Shown: positions 50,892-59,262, counted from the first letter of the stretch. The stretch: DNA of 64,000 bases from Gilvibacter sediminis (GCF_028561565.1 NZ_JAQQTE010000023.1:170832-234831), one strand, 5' to 3'. Translations and numbers: made by a program. Notes: generated from the letters alone by a model not told the origin.

Positions 50892-51634
50892 GATTTATAA
50901 AGGGCTTCAGGATAGCTAACCTTATGTAAAAATAAACCTTTTGCGGGAGCTGAGGCGCCTGCCTCACTTCTATTTTTTGAGGCGATGAGTTGTGGGATGG
51001 AATCAATAGCGCGCTTGCCATAGCCCACTTCTAGTAATGTCCCTACGACTGCTCGGACCATATTGCGCAAAAAACGATCGGCACTGATGGTAAAAACGAG
51101 CTGCTGCCCTTCTTGAACCCAATAAGCTTCTTTAAGGTCACAGACATAGGTCTTTACGTCAGTATTGGAACGGGAAAAGCACTGAAAATCTTGAGTTCCT
51201 AAAAGCAGCTTTGCCCCCTCATTCATGGCCGCTACATCTGGGGTTCGATGCAAGCTGTGGCTGAACTGAACTGCAAAAGGATTCTTCCCGAGGCTTATAT
51301 AATATTTATAGGTTCTTCCTGTGGCTTGAAAACGCGCATGAGCATCATCTTGAACTTGGCGGATGGATTTTATGACGATTGAGGGCGGTAAAAAACTGTT
51401 GAGTTTGTCCAACCAAGGATCCTGATCTAATGCAAAGTCTGCATCCACATGCGCCATGATCTGCACAGCGTGTACTCCCGTGTCTGTACGACCTGCCCCA
51501 ACGATACCCGAATCGATCTTGCACACCAAGCGCAAGGCTTCTTCTAAAGCTTCTTGCACACTGATTGCGTTGGGTTGGCGTTGCCAGCCGTGAAAATCGG
51601 TTCCGTCAAATGCTATTTCTAAAAAATACCGCAA
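50888..51634 (-). CDS. truA: tRNA pseudouridine synthase A
   Basis: Modifies U38-U40 in tRNA anticodon stems. 248 residues, complete. It has FDGTDFHGWQRQPNAISVQEALEEAL, the catalytic Asp in GAGRTDTGVHAVQIMAHVD, and FLRNMVRAVVGTLLEVGYGK. The start at 51634 gives MRYFLEIAFDG, the normal N-terminus. It is divergent from the phosphoesterase gene, 38 bases apart. Confidence 0.96.
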   Translation of the reverse strand: MRYFLEIAFDGTDFHGWQRQPNAISVQEALEEALRLVCKIDSGIVGAGRTDTGVHAVQIMAHVDADFALDQDPWLDKLNSFLPPSIVIKSIRQVQDDAHARFQATGRTYKYYISLGKNPFAVQFSHSLHRTPDVAAMNEGAKLLLGTQDFQCFSRSNTDVKTYVCDLKEAYWVQEGQQLVFTISADRFLRNMVRAVVGTLLEVGYGKRAIDSIPQLIASKNRSEAGASAPAKGLFLHKVSYPEALYKS

Positions 51635-51672
51635 GTTCTCGTACTTTTACAGTTGCAAAGATAAGGCTTCCC

Positions 51673-52164
51673 ATGACCAAAATCCTACTGCTTTCAGACA
51701 CCCACTCCTATATCGATGATCGAATCTTAGAATACGCCTCTCAGGCCGACGAGGTTTGGCATGCAGGCGATATTGGTTCACTAGGCGTGACAGATACCTT
51801 GGCTACCGCAAAACCTGTGCGCGCGGTCTACGGTAATATAGACGACGCAAAAGCGCGTCAAGAATATCCGGAAAACCTGCGTTTTATGTGTGAAGGCGTA
51901 GACGTTTGGATCACCCATATTGGTGGCTATCCAGGTCGTTATGACCGTCGGGTTCGGGAGGAGATCTACCGCAACCCGCCCAAACTTTTCATTTGTGGAC
52001 ATTCGCACATTCTAAAGGTCATGCCCGATAAGAAATTAGGCTTATTGCACATGAACCCCGGAGCCGCCGGAAAGCATGGCTTTCATAAAGTAAGGACTAT
52101 GCTTCGCTTTGAGATTGATGGGGAGAAGATCTCGAATCTTGAGGTTATAGAAATGAAGCGCTAG
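51673..52164 (+). CDS. YfcE-like metallophosphoesterase
   Basis: 163 residues from the ATG at 51673 (MTKILLLSDTHSYIDD); a longer frame overlaps truA antisense. It has the calcineurin-like metal motifs SDTHS, HAGDIG, VYGNIDDA, THIGGYP and CGHSHI, then LHMNPGAAGKHGFHK. YfcE/YsnB-type phosphodiesterases act on small nucleotide or phosphate esters; substrate unknown. It follows the truA start with no shared promoter elements noted. Confidence 0.92.
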   Translation: MTKILLLSDTHSYIDDRILEYASQADEVWHAGDIGSLGVTDTLATAKPVRAVYGNIDDAKARQEYPENLRFMCEGVDVWITHIGGYPGRYDRRVREEIYRNPPKLFICGHSHILKVMPDKKLGLLHMNPGAAGKHGFHKVRTMLRFEIDGEKISNLEVIEMKR

Positions 52165-52212
52165 CTTTCAATTCGGTCTTCTAAATCAAGACTAGTCCAA
52201 TATTTAATTTTT

Positions 52213-52405
52213 TCTATATGTCCTTTTTACCATTGCCGCATTGGTGACAGACAGATGTCCTGTGAACATCTGTCTTGACGCACCACCAAAAGGTCTTTTT
52301 CCTTTTTCTTTCGATACTTTTCCCATCGCGACAAAAGTATCCAAAAGCGCTAGCCCCTTCCGATTCTGTTGTGACGCTCATGCGTGTATAAATGTTACGC
52401 ATTCG
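52213..52405 (-). repeat. Dispersed structured repeat, copy R4 (with half copy)
   Basis: On the minus strand: hairpin 1 ATGCGT/ACGCAT (52380-52385/52397-52402), the shared GCTAGCGCTTTTGG (52344-52357 region), hairpin A GATACTTTT/AAAAGTATC (52313-52321/52333-52341). Beyond it is another inverted repeat, AGACAGATGT/ACATCTGTCT (52249-52258/52266-52275), then a solitary half of hairpin A, GTCCTTTTTAC with its loop (52220-52237). It fills the gap between the phosphoesterase and the next lipoprotein. Confidence 0.6.
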
Positions 52406-52547
52406 CGACACACCGTTTACAAAATCTGAGCCGTGCGCGGCCCTGCCGCCATTGCACGGACTCGAACCGATCTTTGTAAAGCTTCAGACGCTCCAGCCGG
52501 AAGGGGCGGTTATCAAATAAAGGCACAATAATTGCTCTTTTTAGATA
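52406..52547. other. Rest of repeat region, noncoding
   Basis: No gene is seen. GCCCCTTCCG (52353-52362) and CGGAAGGGGC (52498-52507) form a long-range 10-bp inverted repeat around about 135 bases, which might mark the ends of an insertion. The rest is of unknown nature. Confidence 0.4.
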
Positions 52548-53234
52548 ATGAAAACCATCTATTCCATTATTGCCTTCGCCTTTCTCATCAGTTGTGAGAA
52601 TAAAATAAAGACTAACGGAGAACATGAATTAGATCCTCAGGAATTAAAAGTTGATAATACTGAAATCGAATTCCAGAGTGATTTCATTATCAATACTAGT
52701 AAAATAACTTACAAACAAACACTTTCTCAATTGGTATCAAATTTTGAGGTTGAAAGATCAATTGGAGCTCAATGCTTCTGTGAGAAAAATACAAAGGACA
52801 ATTCTATAACGATTCAAATAATCTCGGGAATTCCGAATCAAAGTGAATTAGATTCGATTGGAATCTTAGATCATTCAGGTGGCAAAATTGCGGCTTTTAT
52901 GACACGCGACCTAAAGAAGAAAATCAGTGGTCAATTCAAGTTTCTAACAATTCAAATTAAAGATGAACTAATAGAAAGCATTGAGTTATTTTCTAAGTCA
53001 ACTGAGCCGGAATACAACGGCCAATACTTCAAAAAGAGCGAGACAAACAAATATCAAATTGCAATTTCTAAGATGGACTATTCAATAGCCTCAGATATAT
53101 TCGGACGCTACGAGATAAGATTAAACGAAGATTTCGGTTACTTTGATAATGACACCGTGGTTTCCGGCCACTTTCTCTGTTCCAATTGGAAAGTTCTCAA
53201 AGAACAAGAAATTAGAAAAATGAAACTCTATTGA
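52548..53234 (+). CDS. Hypothetical lipoprotein in repeat-bracketed cassette
   Basis: 228 residues; signal MKTIYSIIAFAFLISC with lipid-anchored Cys at 16, then an Asn/Lys/Glu-rich polar body (KTNGEHELDPQELKVDNTEIEFQSDFII). No family recognised. Its text is visibly more A/T-rich than the neighbouring phosphoesterase, MsbA and rho genes, a possible sign of transfer. It lies between repeat copies R4 (minus) and R1 (plus), facing outward on both sides. Confidence 0.65.
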   Translation: MKTIYSIIAFAFLISCENKIKTNGEHELDPQELKVDNTEIEFQSDFIINTSKITYKQTLSQLVSNFEVERSIGAQCFCEKNTKDNSITIQIISGIPNQSELDSIGILDHSGGKIAAFMTRDLKKKISGQFKFLTIQIKDELIESIELFSKSTEPEYNGQYFKKSETNKYQIAISKMDYSIASDIFGRYEIRLNEDFGYFDNDTVVSGHFLCSNWKVLKEQEIRKMKLY

Positions 53235-53300
53235 CCACACCTATATACATTTTATTTAGCTAAACCAATATTGCGACTCCGATTGAGCCTCGTAAAAATC

Positions 53301-53574
53301 AAGCCAGCAGTCGTTGGACATGAGATGCGAGGAATAGTCCGAAGGCGAACTCCGAGCATCTGTGGAGGCGGTTGGCGTAGATTTTAGAGGCGAATGAGCG
53401 TCGCTAGACTTTTTGGTTACTTTTTTGGCAATGAAAAAAGTAACATAAAAGACACGTGGACTTCTCCGCGAATATTAAAGCAATATTCATAACGAAAAGA
53501 CAATTACCCCGCGCAAGGGATTGAAGCTAGCTACCGTGTAGCGCGAAAAGCCCGGTGCCGCCTTTGCGGCATGC
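53301..53574 (+). repeat. Dispersed structured repeat, copy R1 (modules C, A and B)
   Basis: Three modules in order: C with hairpin 1, GATGC-GA-GGA (53324-53333) pairing TCC-GA-GCATC (53351-53360), then GAGCGTCGCTAGAC (53396-53409); A, GTTACTTTTTT (53416-53426), loop GGCAATG, AAAAAAGTAAC (53434-53444), a perfect 11-bp stem; B from CCCCGCGCAAGGGATTGAAGC (53507-53527) to GTGCCGCCTTTGCGGC. The tandem G-A mismatch in hairpin 1 is of a kind usual in RNA. Confidence 0.65.
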
Positions 53575-53576
53575 AC

Positions 53577-53613
53577 AAAAAAAAGCCTCTGAGTTGGCAT
53601 ACTCAAAGGCTTT
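53577..53613 (-). terminator. Terminator of DUF4293 gene
   Basis: AAAGCCTCTGAGT (53582-53594)/ACTCAAAGGCTTT (53601-53613), one mismatch, with an A run read as T on the minus strand. Confidence 0.9.
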
Positions 53614-53638
53614 CCACTAATATACTAAGATGATAGGT

Positions 53639-54049
53639 TTAACGTAATCGGTCCGCAGATTTTACGAGCTCCTCATCCCGTCTGATGGCTTTGTTGGCCA
53701 AAGCCAGAAAAACGATAGAAACGACAGGTACGAGCAGTCCAATACCCTTCTCTGAAGCAATTGCCTCTCCGGATACACTTAGGGCACGATACACGAAAAC
53801 TCCTAGTAAAAAAAAGTTTAACAGAATTGCCAGTCTGTTGAGCACAAACTGCAACTGTCTCTTTTTGAATTGAAAGATCGAAATCGCAATAACGAGTATT
53901 GCGAGCGCCATGGGTATTGCTACCAAAAGTTCGTCTTTGGAAACCAATACTTGGCCAGCGTTGTCTGCAACTACAGGAAACCAAACATAGAGTCCTATTA
54001 GCGCTAAACTCGCTAACAACATATAAACGGTTTGTATGCGTTGTAACAT
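53639..54049 (-). CDS. DUF4293 family membrane protein
   Basis: A 136-residue protein with four membrane segments: MLQRIQTVYMLLASLALIGLYVWFPV, LLVAIPMALAILVIAISIF, LAILLNFFLLGVFVYRAL and GIGLLVPVVSIVFLALANKAIRRDE. The N-terminal MLQRIQTVYMLLA and the KKRxLQ loop are typical of DUF4293, a Bacteroidota-specific family of unknown function often found next to rho, as it is here. It is divergent from rho. Confidence 0.92.
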   Translation of the reverse strand: MLQRIQTVYMLLASLALIGLYVWFPVVADNAGQVLVSKDELLVAIPMALAILVIAISIFQFKKRQLQFVLNRLAILLNFFLLGVFVYRALSVSGEAIASEKGIGLLVPVVSIVFLALANKAIRRDEELVKSADRLR

Positions 54050-54247
54050 CCTTTTTATACGTGTTTGGAGGGCAAAAATAATGTTTCTTTTTTTATGGAG
54101 GGTGCGTAATTAAACAAAATATATTTGTATTATTGCAGTATCAATTCGGAGTTGAGACCACACGACTCCTTATTCTCCAAGACATTTTACGATTTTCTCT
54201 TCGACGAAAATTCATCATTCATTACATTCTATTAATTCTATCCTCAG

Positions 54248-55888
54248 ATGTTTGATATTTCTGAATTAAAAACAAAAAAGCTACCCGAACTTCAAGAGTT
54301 AGCAAAAACGCTTAGTGTCCCCAAGTACCGAAGCTTAAAGAAATTAGACCTGGTATACCAAATCTTAGATTACCAGGCAGCAAATCCTCAGGCCGTTAAA
54401 GCCATTAAGACTGAAGCGCCTGCAGAAGAAGCCCCAAAAAGCGAGCAAAAACCAGCTCCTAAGAAAGAGCAGAACAACGCTCAAGACAAGAAACAAGACA
54501 ATCGCGGAAAGCAGAACCAGCGCCAAGACAACCGTCGCAATCAGCAGAAGAATCAGCAGAAAGACGACGACAACAAAGGCAAGGACCAAAACGCGAAGGA
54601 CAATAACAATTCTAAAGGTCAAGACAACAAGAACAAGAGTCAAGACCATAAGAACAAAGGTCAGAAGGACAACAACCGTAACAACAATAACGGGCGTAAC
54701 CAGAAGAACCAAAAGAATCAAAACAACGGCAATAAGGACAATCGCAACCGCTACCGCGAGCCTGACTTTGAATTTGAAGGCATCATTGAAAGCGAAGGGG
54801 TGTTAGATATCATGCAAGACGGCTACGGCTTCTTGCGTTCCAGTGATTACAACTATTTGTCGTCTCCAGATGATATTTACGTGTCACAGTCGCAGATCCG
54901 TTTGTTCGGATTAAAAACTGGAGATACGGTACTCGGAGAAGTACGTCCACCAAAAGAAGGTGAAAAATACTTCCCGCTGATCAAAGTGAGTAAGATCAAC
55001 GGTCTGAGCCCAAATGTGGTGCGTGACCGTGTATCTTTTGAACACTTGACACCACTCTTCCCAGAAGAGAAATTCAATATCGCAGACAAGCAAGCGACTA
55101 TCTCAACGCGTATTATGGACCTGTTCTCTCCTATTGGGAAAGGCCAGCGTGGGATGATCGTATCGCAACCTAAAACGGGTAAAACAATGCTCCTTAAGGA
55201 CATTGCCAACGCTATTGCAGCGAACCACCCAGAGGTATACCAAATTGTACTGCTTATTGACGAGCGCCCGGAAGAGGTTACCGATATGCAGCGTAACGTT
55301 AGCGGAGAGGTTGTTGCCTCTACCTTTGACAAGGAAGCTTCAGAACACGTACGTGTAGCAAACATCGTCATTGAAAAGGCCAAGCGTTTGGTAGAGTGCG
55401 GACACGATGTTGTGATCCTTTTGGATTCCATCACGCGTTTAGCGCGTGCCTACAACACGGTACAGCCTGCTTCTGGTAAGATCCTTTCCGGTGGTGTGGA
55501 TGCCAATGCCCTACACAAACCAAAACGTTTCTTTGGTGCAGCCCGTAATATTGAGAACGGCGGTAGTTTGAGTATCATTGCTACAGCCCTTACAGAAACA
55601 GGTTCTAAAATGGACGAGGTGATCTTTGAAGAATTTAAAGGAACTGGTAATATGGAACTGCAGTTAGACAGACGTATTTCTAACCGCAGAATCTTCCCAG
55701 CCATTGACTTGATGAGCTCCTCAACGCGTCGTGATGACATCTTGTTAGACGACAATGTGATCCAACGTATGTGGGTAATGCGCAAGTACTTGGCAGATAT
55801 GAACCCGGTAGAAGCCATGGAATTCATTCTAGACCGCGTGAAGCAAACCCGCTCTAATGAAGAGTTCCTCATTTCTATGAATGGGTAG
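54248..55888 (+). CDS. rho: Transcription termination factor Rho with long low-complexity insert
   Basis: Hexameric RNA helicase ending transcription. 546 residues: a Rho_N domain (residues 1-48, [35 protein letters not shown]), then about 130 residues rich in Asn, Gln, Lys and Asp, then the cold-shock RNA-binding domain ([22 protein letters not shown]) and the ATPase with Walker [16 protein letters not shown], Walker [17 protein letters not shown], the Q-loop [12 protein letters not shown] and R-loop [33 protein letters not shown]. coli Rho is 419 residues; the difference is the insert. A terminator follows. Confidence 0.97.
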   Translation: MFDISELKTKKLPELQELAKTLSVPKYRSLKKLDLVYQILDYQAANPQAVKAIKTEAPAEEAPKSEQKPAPKKEQNNAQDKKQDNRGKQNQRQDNRRNQQKNQQKDDDNKGKDQNAKDNNNSKGQDNKNKSQDHKNKGQKDNNRNNNNGRNQKNQKNQNNGNKDNRNRYREPDFEFEGIIESEGVLDIMQDGYGFLRSSDYNYLSSPDDIYVSQSQIRLFGLKTGDTVLGEVRPPKEGEKYFPLIKVSKINGLSPNVVRDRVSFEHLTPLFPEEKFNIADKQATISTRIMDLFSPIGKGQRGMIVSQPKTGKTMLLKDIANAIAANHPEVYQIVLLIDERPEEVTDMQRNVSGEVVASTFDKEASEHVRVANIVIEKAKRLVECGHDVVILLDSITRLARAYNTVQPASGKILSGGVDANALHKPKRFFGAARNIENGGSLSIIATALTETGSKMDEVIFEEFKGTGNMELQLDRRISNRRIFPAIDLMSSSTRRDDILLDDNVIQRMWVMRKYLADMNPVEAMEFILDRVKQTRSNEEFLISMNG

Positions 55889-55920
55889 GCTGTAAAAATC
55901 TTAATTATAGTTCAAAGAAG

Positions 55921-55952
55921 GAGTCTTGTTTTTTGCAAGGCTCTTTTTTTTT
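55921..55952 (+). terminator. Terminator after rho
   Basis: GAGTCTTG (55921-55928)/CAAGGCTC (55936-55943), one G-T wobble, then nine T. A Rho gene ending in an intrinsic terminator avoids depending on its own product. Confidence 0.9.
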
Positions 55953-55954
55953 GC

Positions 55955-56262
55955 GCATGCCGCCGCAGGCGGCAGCGCGCTCTACGCTATATCTTTTTAA
56001 TTCTTAAAAAGGATGCCGCTGCGATCGCTTGCGCGGGGTTTTTATCTTTTTGTTTTTAATTCGGTCTTTAATTATCAAGGCGTGGGCCTTGACCCTTTGA
56101 TACTTTTCCCATTGCGGCAAAAGTATCCAAAAGCGCTAGCGACACTCGCTCCCATTTGAAAACCTAGCCACCCGCAGCCACAGATGCATTGAAAGCTCCT
56201 GGCCCTAAAGGCCCAGATCGGCACAATGCATCTCAAGCCCACCGCTGCTGGCTGGTTTTACT
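55955..56262 (-). repeat. Dispersed structured repeat, copy R3 (modules C, A and B)
   Basis: Read on the minus strand: hairpin 1 AGATGCATTG/CAATGCATCT (56182-56191/56224-56233, perfect 10 bp), then GGGAGCGAGTGTCGCTAGCG, hairpin A GATACTTTT/AAAAGTATC (56099-56107/56119-56127) with loop containing GCAATG, and module B ending with CCCCGCGCAAGCGATCGCAGCGGC and a CTTTTTAAGAATTAAAAAG hairpin to TGCCGCCTGCGGCGGCATGC. Same order and relative spacing as R1. Confidence 0.65.
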
Positions 56263-56340
56263 ACTTGCTCGCTCGGAGTCGCGTTTTTGGTTTGGCCTTA
56301 ATTTTTGTGGTTTTAAGGGACTCCCCACAATTAATACGCT
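56263..56340 (+). promoter_or_regulatory. Leader of T9SS cargo gene, sharing a motif with the next gene
   Basis: GGGACTCCCCACAAttAAtACGCTATGAAA spans the start codon at 56341. A near copy, GGAACTCCCCACAAatcaactAACGCTATGAAA, spans that at 57137. The shared core is ACTCCCCACAA followed by ACGCTATGAAA. Confidence 0.5.
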
Positions 56341-57054
56341 ATGAAAAAACTTTTACTAATTGTAATTGTCATTGGTCTCTGGGGAAATGCCGCTGCACAA
56401 GATTACGACCCTGAGCTGGTGAATACCTGGGGGTTAATTGCTATTGATAGAGATCTGCTACCTACAGCCTATACTGCGGATGTAAGTCCGGCGATAACAC
56501 CTTACTTAAAAGTAAATTCAGACCTTAGCTTTGAAGGTGTTGGAGCTTGCAATTCATTTACAGGCAGTTTTTCTGTAGGTGTTGGAACTGGTTTAGAAAG
56601 TATTTTCATTCCTGAGTTTTCAGCTACAGACAACACCTGTGACTCAGAGAGTCAAAACAATTATGAGGATGCTTATTTCTGGCAACTCAACCTTCCAGTT
56701 CCCCTTCTTGAATACGAATATTCCATAACAACTGGCTCAGACGGAGAACCTCTTTTAACCCTAGGCTTTGGTAGCGGCTTTTACTTGTATTTCACTCCGA
56801 CTACCTTAAACGTAGCTGAACAGCGTTTATCAACCCTGCAAGTATACCCCAACCCCACTTCAGATAATTTCAAGCTCAACAAAGCCCTAACAGCGGACAG
56901 TGAAATAATGATCTACAGCGTTAGCGGATTGCAGCGTAAATTGACTTACAACCCTTCTGGGCAATTTGATATCTCAGACCTTGCCAGTGGCGTCTATTTT
57001 TTAGAGATCACAATAAGCAAAGAAATTTTTAGAGCTAAAGTGGTTAAACGGTGA
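56341..57054 (+). CDS. T9SS type A secreted protein with META/HslJ-like domain
   Basis: 237 residues: signal peptide (cut after GNAAAQ), a META-like fold (LVNTWGLIAIDRDLLPTAYT ... LSFEGVGACNSFTGSFSVG ... FSATDNTCDSE, with the gCNxfxG signature), then a type A sorting domain, LQVYPNPTSDNFKLN ... IMIYSVSGLQRKL ... DISDLASGVYFLEITISKEIFRAKVVKR. It should be exported by the type IX system and the CTD removed at the surface. Function unknown. It lies between repeats R3 and R2. Confidence 0.85.
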   Translation: MKKLLLIVIVIGLWGNAAAQDYDPELVNTWGLIAIDRDLLPTAYTADVSPAITPYLKVNSDLSFEGVGACNSFTGSFSVGVGTGLESIFIPEFSATDNTCDSESQNNYEDAYFWQLNLPVPLLEYEYSITTGSDGEPLLTLGFGSGFYLYFTPTTLNVAEQRLSTLQVYPNPTSDNFKLNKALTADSEIMIYSVSGLQRKLTYNPSGQFDISDLASGVYFLEITISKEIFRAKVVKR

Positions 57055-57136
57055 GCTTGTAATAATAATTCTTTAAGCTGCACAAGCAGATATTTTTAGT
57101 AAATTCACAGGAACTCCCCACAAATCAACTAACGCT

Positions 57137-58594
57137 ATGAAATCAAACTACATCATGTTGGGGCTCCTTTTGGGCTTTGTATTCATTGTATTTGCCTGTG
57201 ACAAGGACGACACCCCGGAACCCGAAGAGACCAGCGAGGACTGCTCTCCATTCACCTGGTACAAGGATAATGACCAAGACGGTTTTGGTGACCCAGATAA
57301 TTCTGTCTCCTCCTGTGAACAACCCGTTGGATTTATTTTAAACAATACAGATTGTGATGACAACAATGCCGCGGTCAACCCAAATCAAGAAGAGATCATT
57401 AATGACGGCATTGACAATAATTGTGATGGAGAGTCCGCAGATGCCATTCCTTCTGCTTTTGAGATGACAGTAGAATCAGTGGGGTTCAATTCTGCCTTGA
57501 TCACTTGGACAGAATCGACTACGGAAATAGAAGCGGATCTATTTTATCGAGTTTATTTGAACGAAACTGAAGTTGCGAGTAATTTATCCAGACCGTATTA
57601 TCTTATAACCGATCTTGATGAAGGAATGAGTTATGACATCAAAGTCAGTGCTTACACAGAATTCTTTGATTTTGAAGTTTCCCCAGAAACAATTATTACT
57701 CCTACTGCAAGTTCTGGGCCTGTCAAACTAGCGAACGTCGTTATTGATTTCCCTGAAAGTGAGATCTTTCACTTACTCAATTATGAATATGATGATAGCG
57801 GAAAATTGACCAGACAGGTATTCATAGATCCAACCAACAACGGAAATTTTGAGATAAATTACTCCTATGATAGTTCTGATAGACCGCTTGAAATAAATTT
57901 ATTGACCTATTTTGATAGAGCAGAGTTTGGTGATGATTTGATTGATAGACGCTATTTAAAATACAGTTGGTCATCAACTACAAACTTGGAGAGAGCTGTA
58001 GATTTCGGAGCTCAGTTCGTTTTCTCCAGTGAAAATTTTTCAGCTTATATGGGGCATGATGCTGAAACTGTAACTCCAAATTCGTTTTTTATCTACGAAT
58101 ATTCAGGAAGCAGCGAACCCCCTTTTCCGACATATGAAGGAGAAATGATAAGAGATTCAAGCAACCGATTAAGTTCAATTGAGGCTTATTTTCCCGCCGG
58201 TGATGATTGGCTACAAAATTTTGAATATACCGGAAACAATTTAACCCAAGTGACTGACCTAGTCTCCGGAGATGTCTACACCATTACTTATGATAGTAAT
58301 CCAAACTATCATCAATCAATTCCAAATACATTAGATCACCAATTTATTTCTCCTTTAACTACCGCTTATAATAGAATGGGCTTCCTTGTGATACCGAATG
58401 AACTTCTCTTTGAGTTGAATCGGTCTTCTTTGATGTTTAGACATGAGAACACCAATAACCCCACTTCTTATTCCAAGAATGGAACTGTGCTCAGAACGTT
58501 AGATTATGACTACTACCCAAGTGGTTATCCGCGAAGAGTTATTATTGATGGAGACCCTAACAAAGCTATTTACTTTTATTACACGGCACTCTAG
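57137..58594 (+). CDS. Secreted lipoprotein with MopE/TSP3-like metal motif, Fn3 and YD-like region
   Basis: 485 residues with a signal ending in a lipobox, VFIVFACDK (Cys at about 21). Residues about 35-105 hold the MopE-type Asp/Asn motif FTWYKDNDQDGFGDPDNS and NTDCDDNNAAVNPNQEEIINDGIDNNCDGE, which looks calcium-binding. Residues about 110-195 form an Fn3 domain (FEMTVESVGFNSALITWTES). The rest resembles a YD/RHS-like beta region (YDDSGKLTRQVFID, YDSSDRPLEINLLTYF). Probably surface-exposed. Its 5' leader matches that of the gene before it. Confidence 0.8.
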   Translation: MKSNYIMLGLLLGFVFIVFACDKDDTPEPEETSEDCSPFTWYKDNDQDGFGDPDNSVSSCEQPVGFILNNTDCDDNNAAVNPNQEEIINDGIDNNCDGESADAIPSAFEMTVESVGFNSALITWTESTTEIEADLFYRVYLNETEVASNLSRPYYLITDLDEGMSYDIKVSAYTEFFDFEVSPETIITPTASSGPVKLANVVIDFPESEIFHLLNYEYDDSGKLTRQVFIDPTNNGNFEINYSYDSSDRPLEINLLTYFDRAEFGDDLIDRRYLKYSWSSTTNLERAVDFGAQFVFSSENFSAYMGHDAETVTPNSFFIYEYSGSSEPPFPTYEGEMIRDSSNRLSSIEAYFPAGDDWLQNFEYTGNNLTQVTDLVSGDVYTITYDSNPNYHQSIPNTLDHQFISPLTTAYNRMGFLVIPNELLFELNRSSLMFRHENTNNPTSYSKNGTVLRTLDYDYYPSGYPRRVIIDGDPNKAIYFYYTAL

Positions 58595-58764
58595 AGGGCG
58601 ACATCCAACATATCTTTGCTCCAAATCAAGACGCTGCACAGAAGGGACGGCTAAGAACCTAATACCGTCGCTTACATGGCAACCGAGGTTTGTTCGGTGC
58701 GACAATAAAAATTACTTAACAATTTTCACGGCTCTCCGCGACTCCTCACGAGTCTGCTAGAAAA

Positions 58765-58925
58765 CAAGCTGGCAGCAGTTGGCGGATAGATGCTTGGAAG
58801 AGTATCGAAGCGTAGCTGAGAACGTGCTCCAAGCAGCTGTGGCTGAGGGCAGCGTAGTTTTCAAAGGTGAGGGAGCGTCGCTAGACCTTTTTGGTCCTTT
58901 TTACGGCAATGGTAAAAAGGACAAT
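58765..58925 (+). repeat. Dispersed structured repeat, copy R2 (modules C and A)
   Basis: Hairpin 1 TGCTTGGA (58791-58798)/TCCAAGCA (58828-58835), perfect; GGGAGCGTCGCTAGACC; hairpin A GTCCTTTTTAC (58894-58904), loop GGCAATG, GTAAAAAGGAC (58912-58922), perfect 11 bp. No module B follows. Orientation as in R1. Confidence 0.65.
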
Positions 58926-58944
58926 AAAAGTGAAGAAGAAAAAA

Positions 58945-58987
58945 GAAAAACAAAAAATAAAACCCCCAAGCTTTCGCTTGGGGGTTT
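58945..58987 (-). terminator. Terminator of rpsT transcript
   Basis: AAACCCCCAAGC (58960-58971)/GCTTGGGGGTTT (58976-58987), perfect 12-bp stem; the A-rich flank at 58941-58959 reads as a T run on the minus strand. Confidence 0.93.
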
Positions 58988-59010
58988 CTAATACCGAAAA
59001 GTAGTTTACC

Positions 59011-59262
59011 TTATAGAGAAGCTACGTGCTTCGCCATGTTTGATTTAAGGTTAGCGGCTTTATTCTTGTGAATAATGTTACGCTTCGCCAATTTGTCTAC
59101 CATAGAGGCAACAGCAGGGAACATTTTCTCTGCGTCTTTCTTAGTGGTAGTTTCAAACAAACGCTTCATTGCGTTACGAGTCGTTTTGTGCTGGTAACGG
59201 TTGCGTAGACGTTTGGTCTCGCTGTTTCTGATGCGCTTTAAAGCTGACTTATGATTTGCCAT
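59011..59262 (-). CDS. rpsT: 30S ribosomal protein S20
   Basis: An 83-residue S20: [35 protein letters not shown] at the start, with the conserved KSAxKRIRxSE, and [27 protein letters not shown] at the end. It binds 16S rRNA early in 30S assembly. It lies 17 bases after tRNA-Glu, in one transcript with it, and ends in a perfect terminator. Confidence 0.97.
   Translation of the reverse strand: MANHKSALKRIRNSETKRLRNRYQHKTTRNAMKRLFETTTKKDAEKMFPAVASMVDKLAKRNIIHKNKAANLKSNMAKHVASL

Larger units (their letters stand above)
58595..59010. other. Noncoding region between lipoprotein gene and rpsT
   Basis: No gene of its own: it holds repeat copy R2 (58765-58925) and the rpsT terminator (58945-58987). 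The first 170 bases show no feature that I can name. Confidence 0.5.

Noticed and set aside
54365..54721. A 118-codon hydrophobic frame opposite the rho insert
   Set aside because: Val/Leu runs are the antisense of Asn/Lys/Gln codons; not a membrane protein.
58506..58991. Short plus-strand frames at 58506-58760 and 58779-58991
   Set aside because: They overlap the end of the lipoprotein gene or lie in repeat copy R2, and the second reads through its hairpins; not coding.
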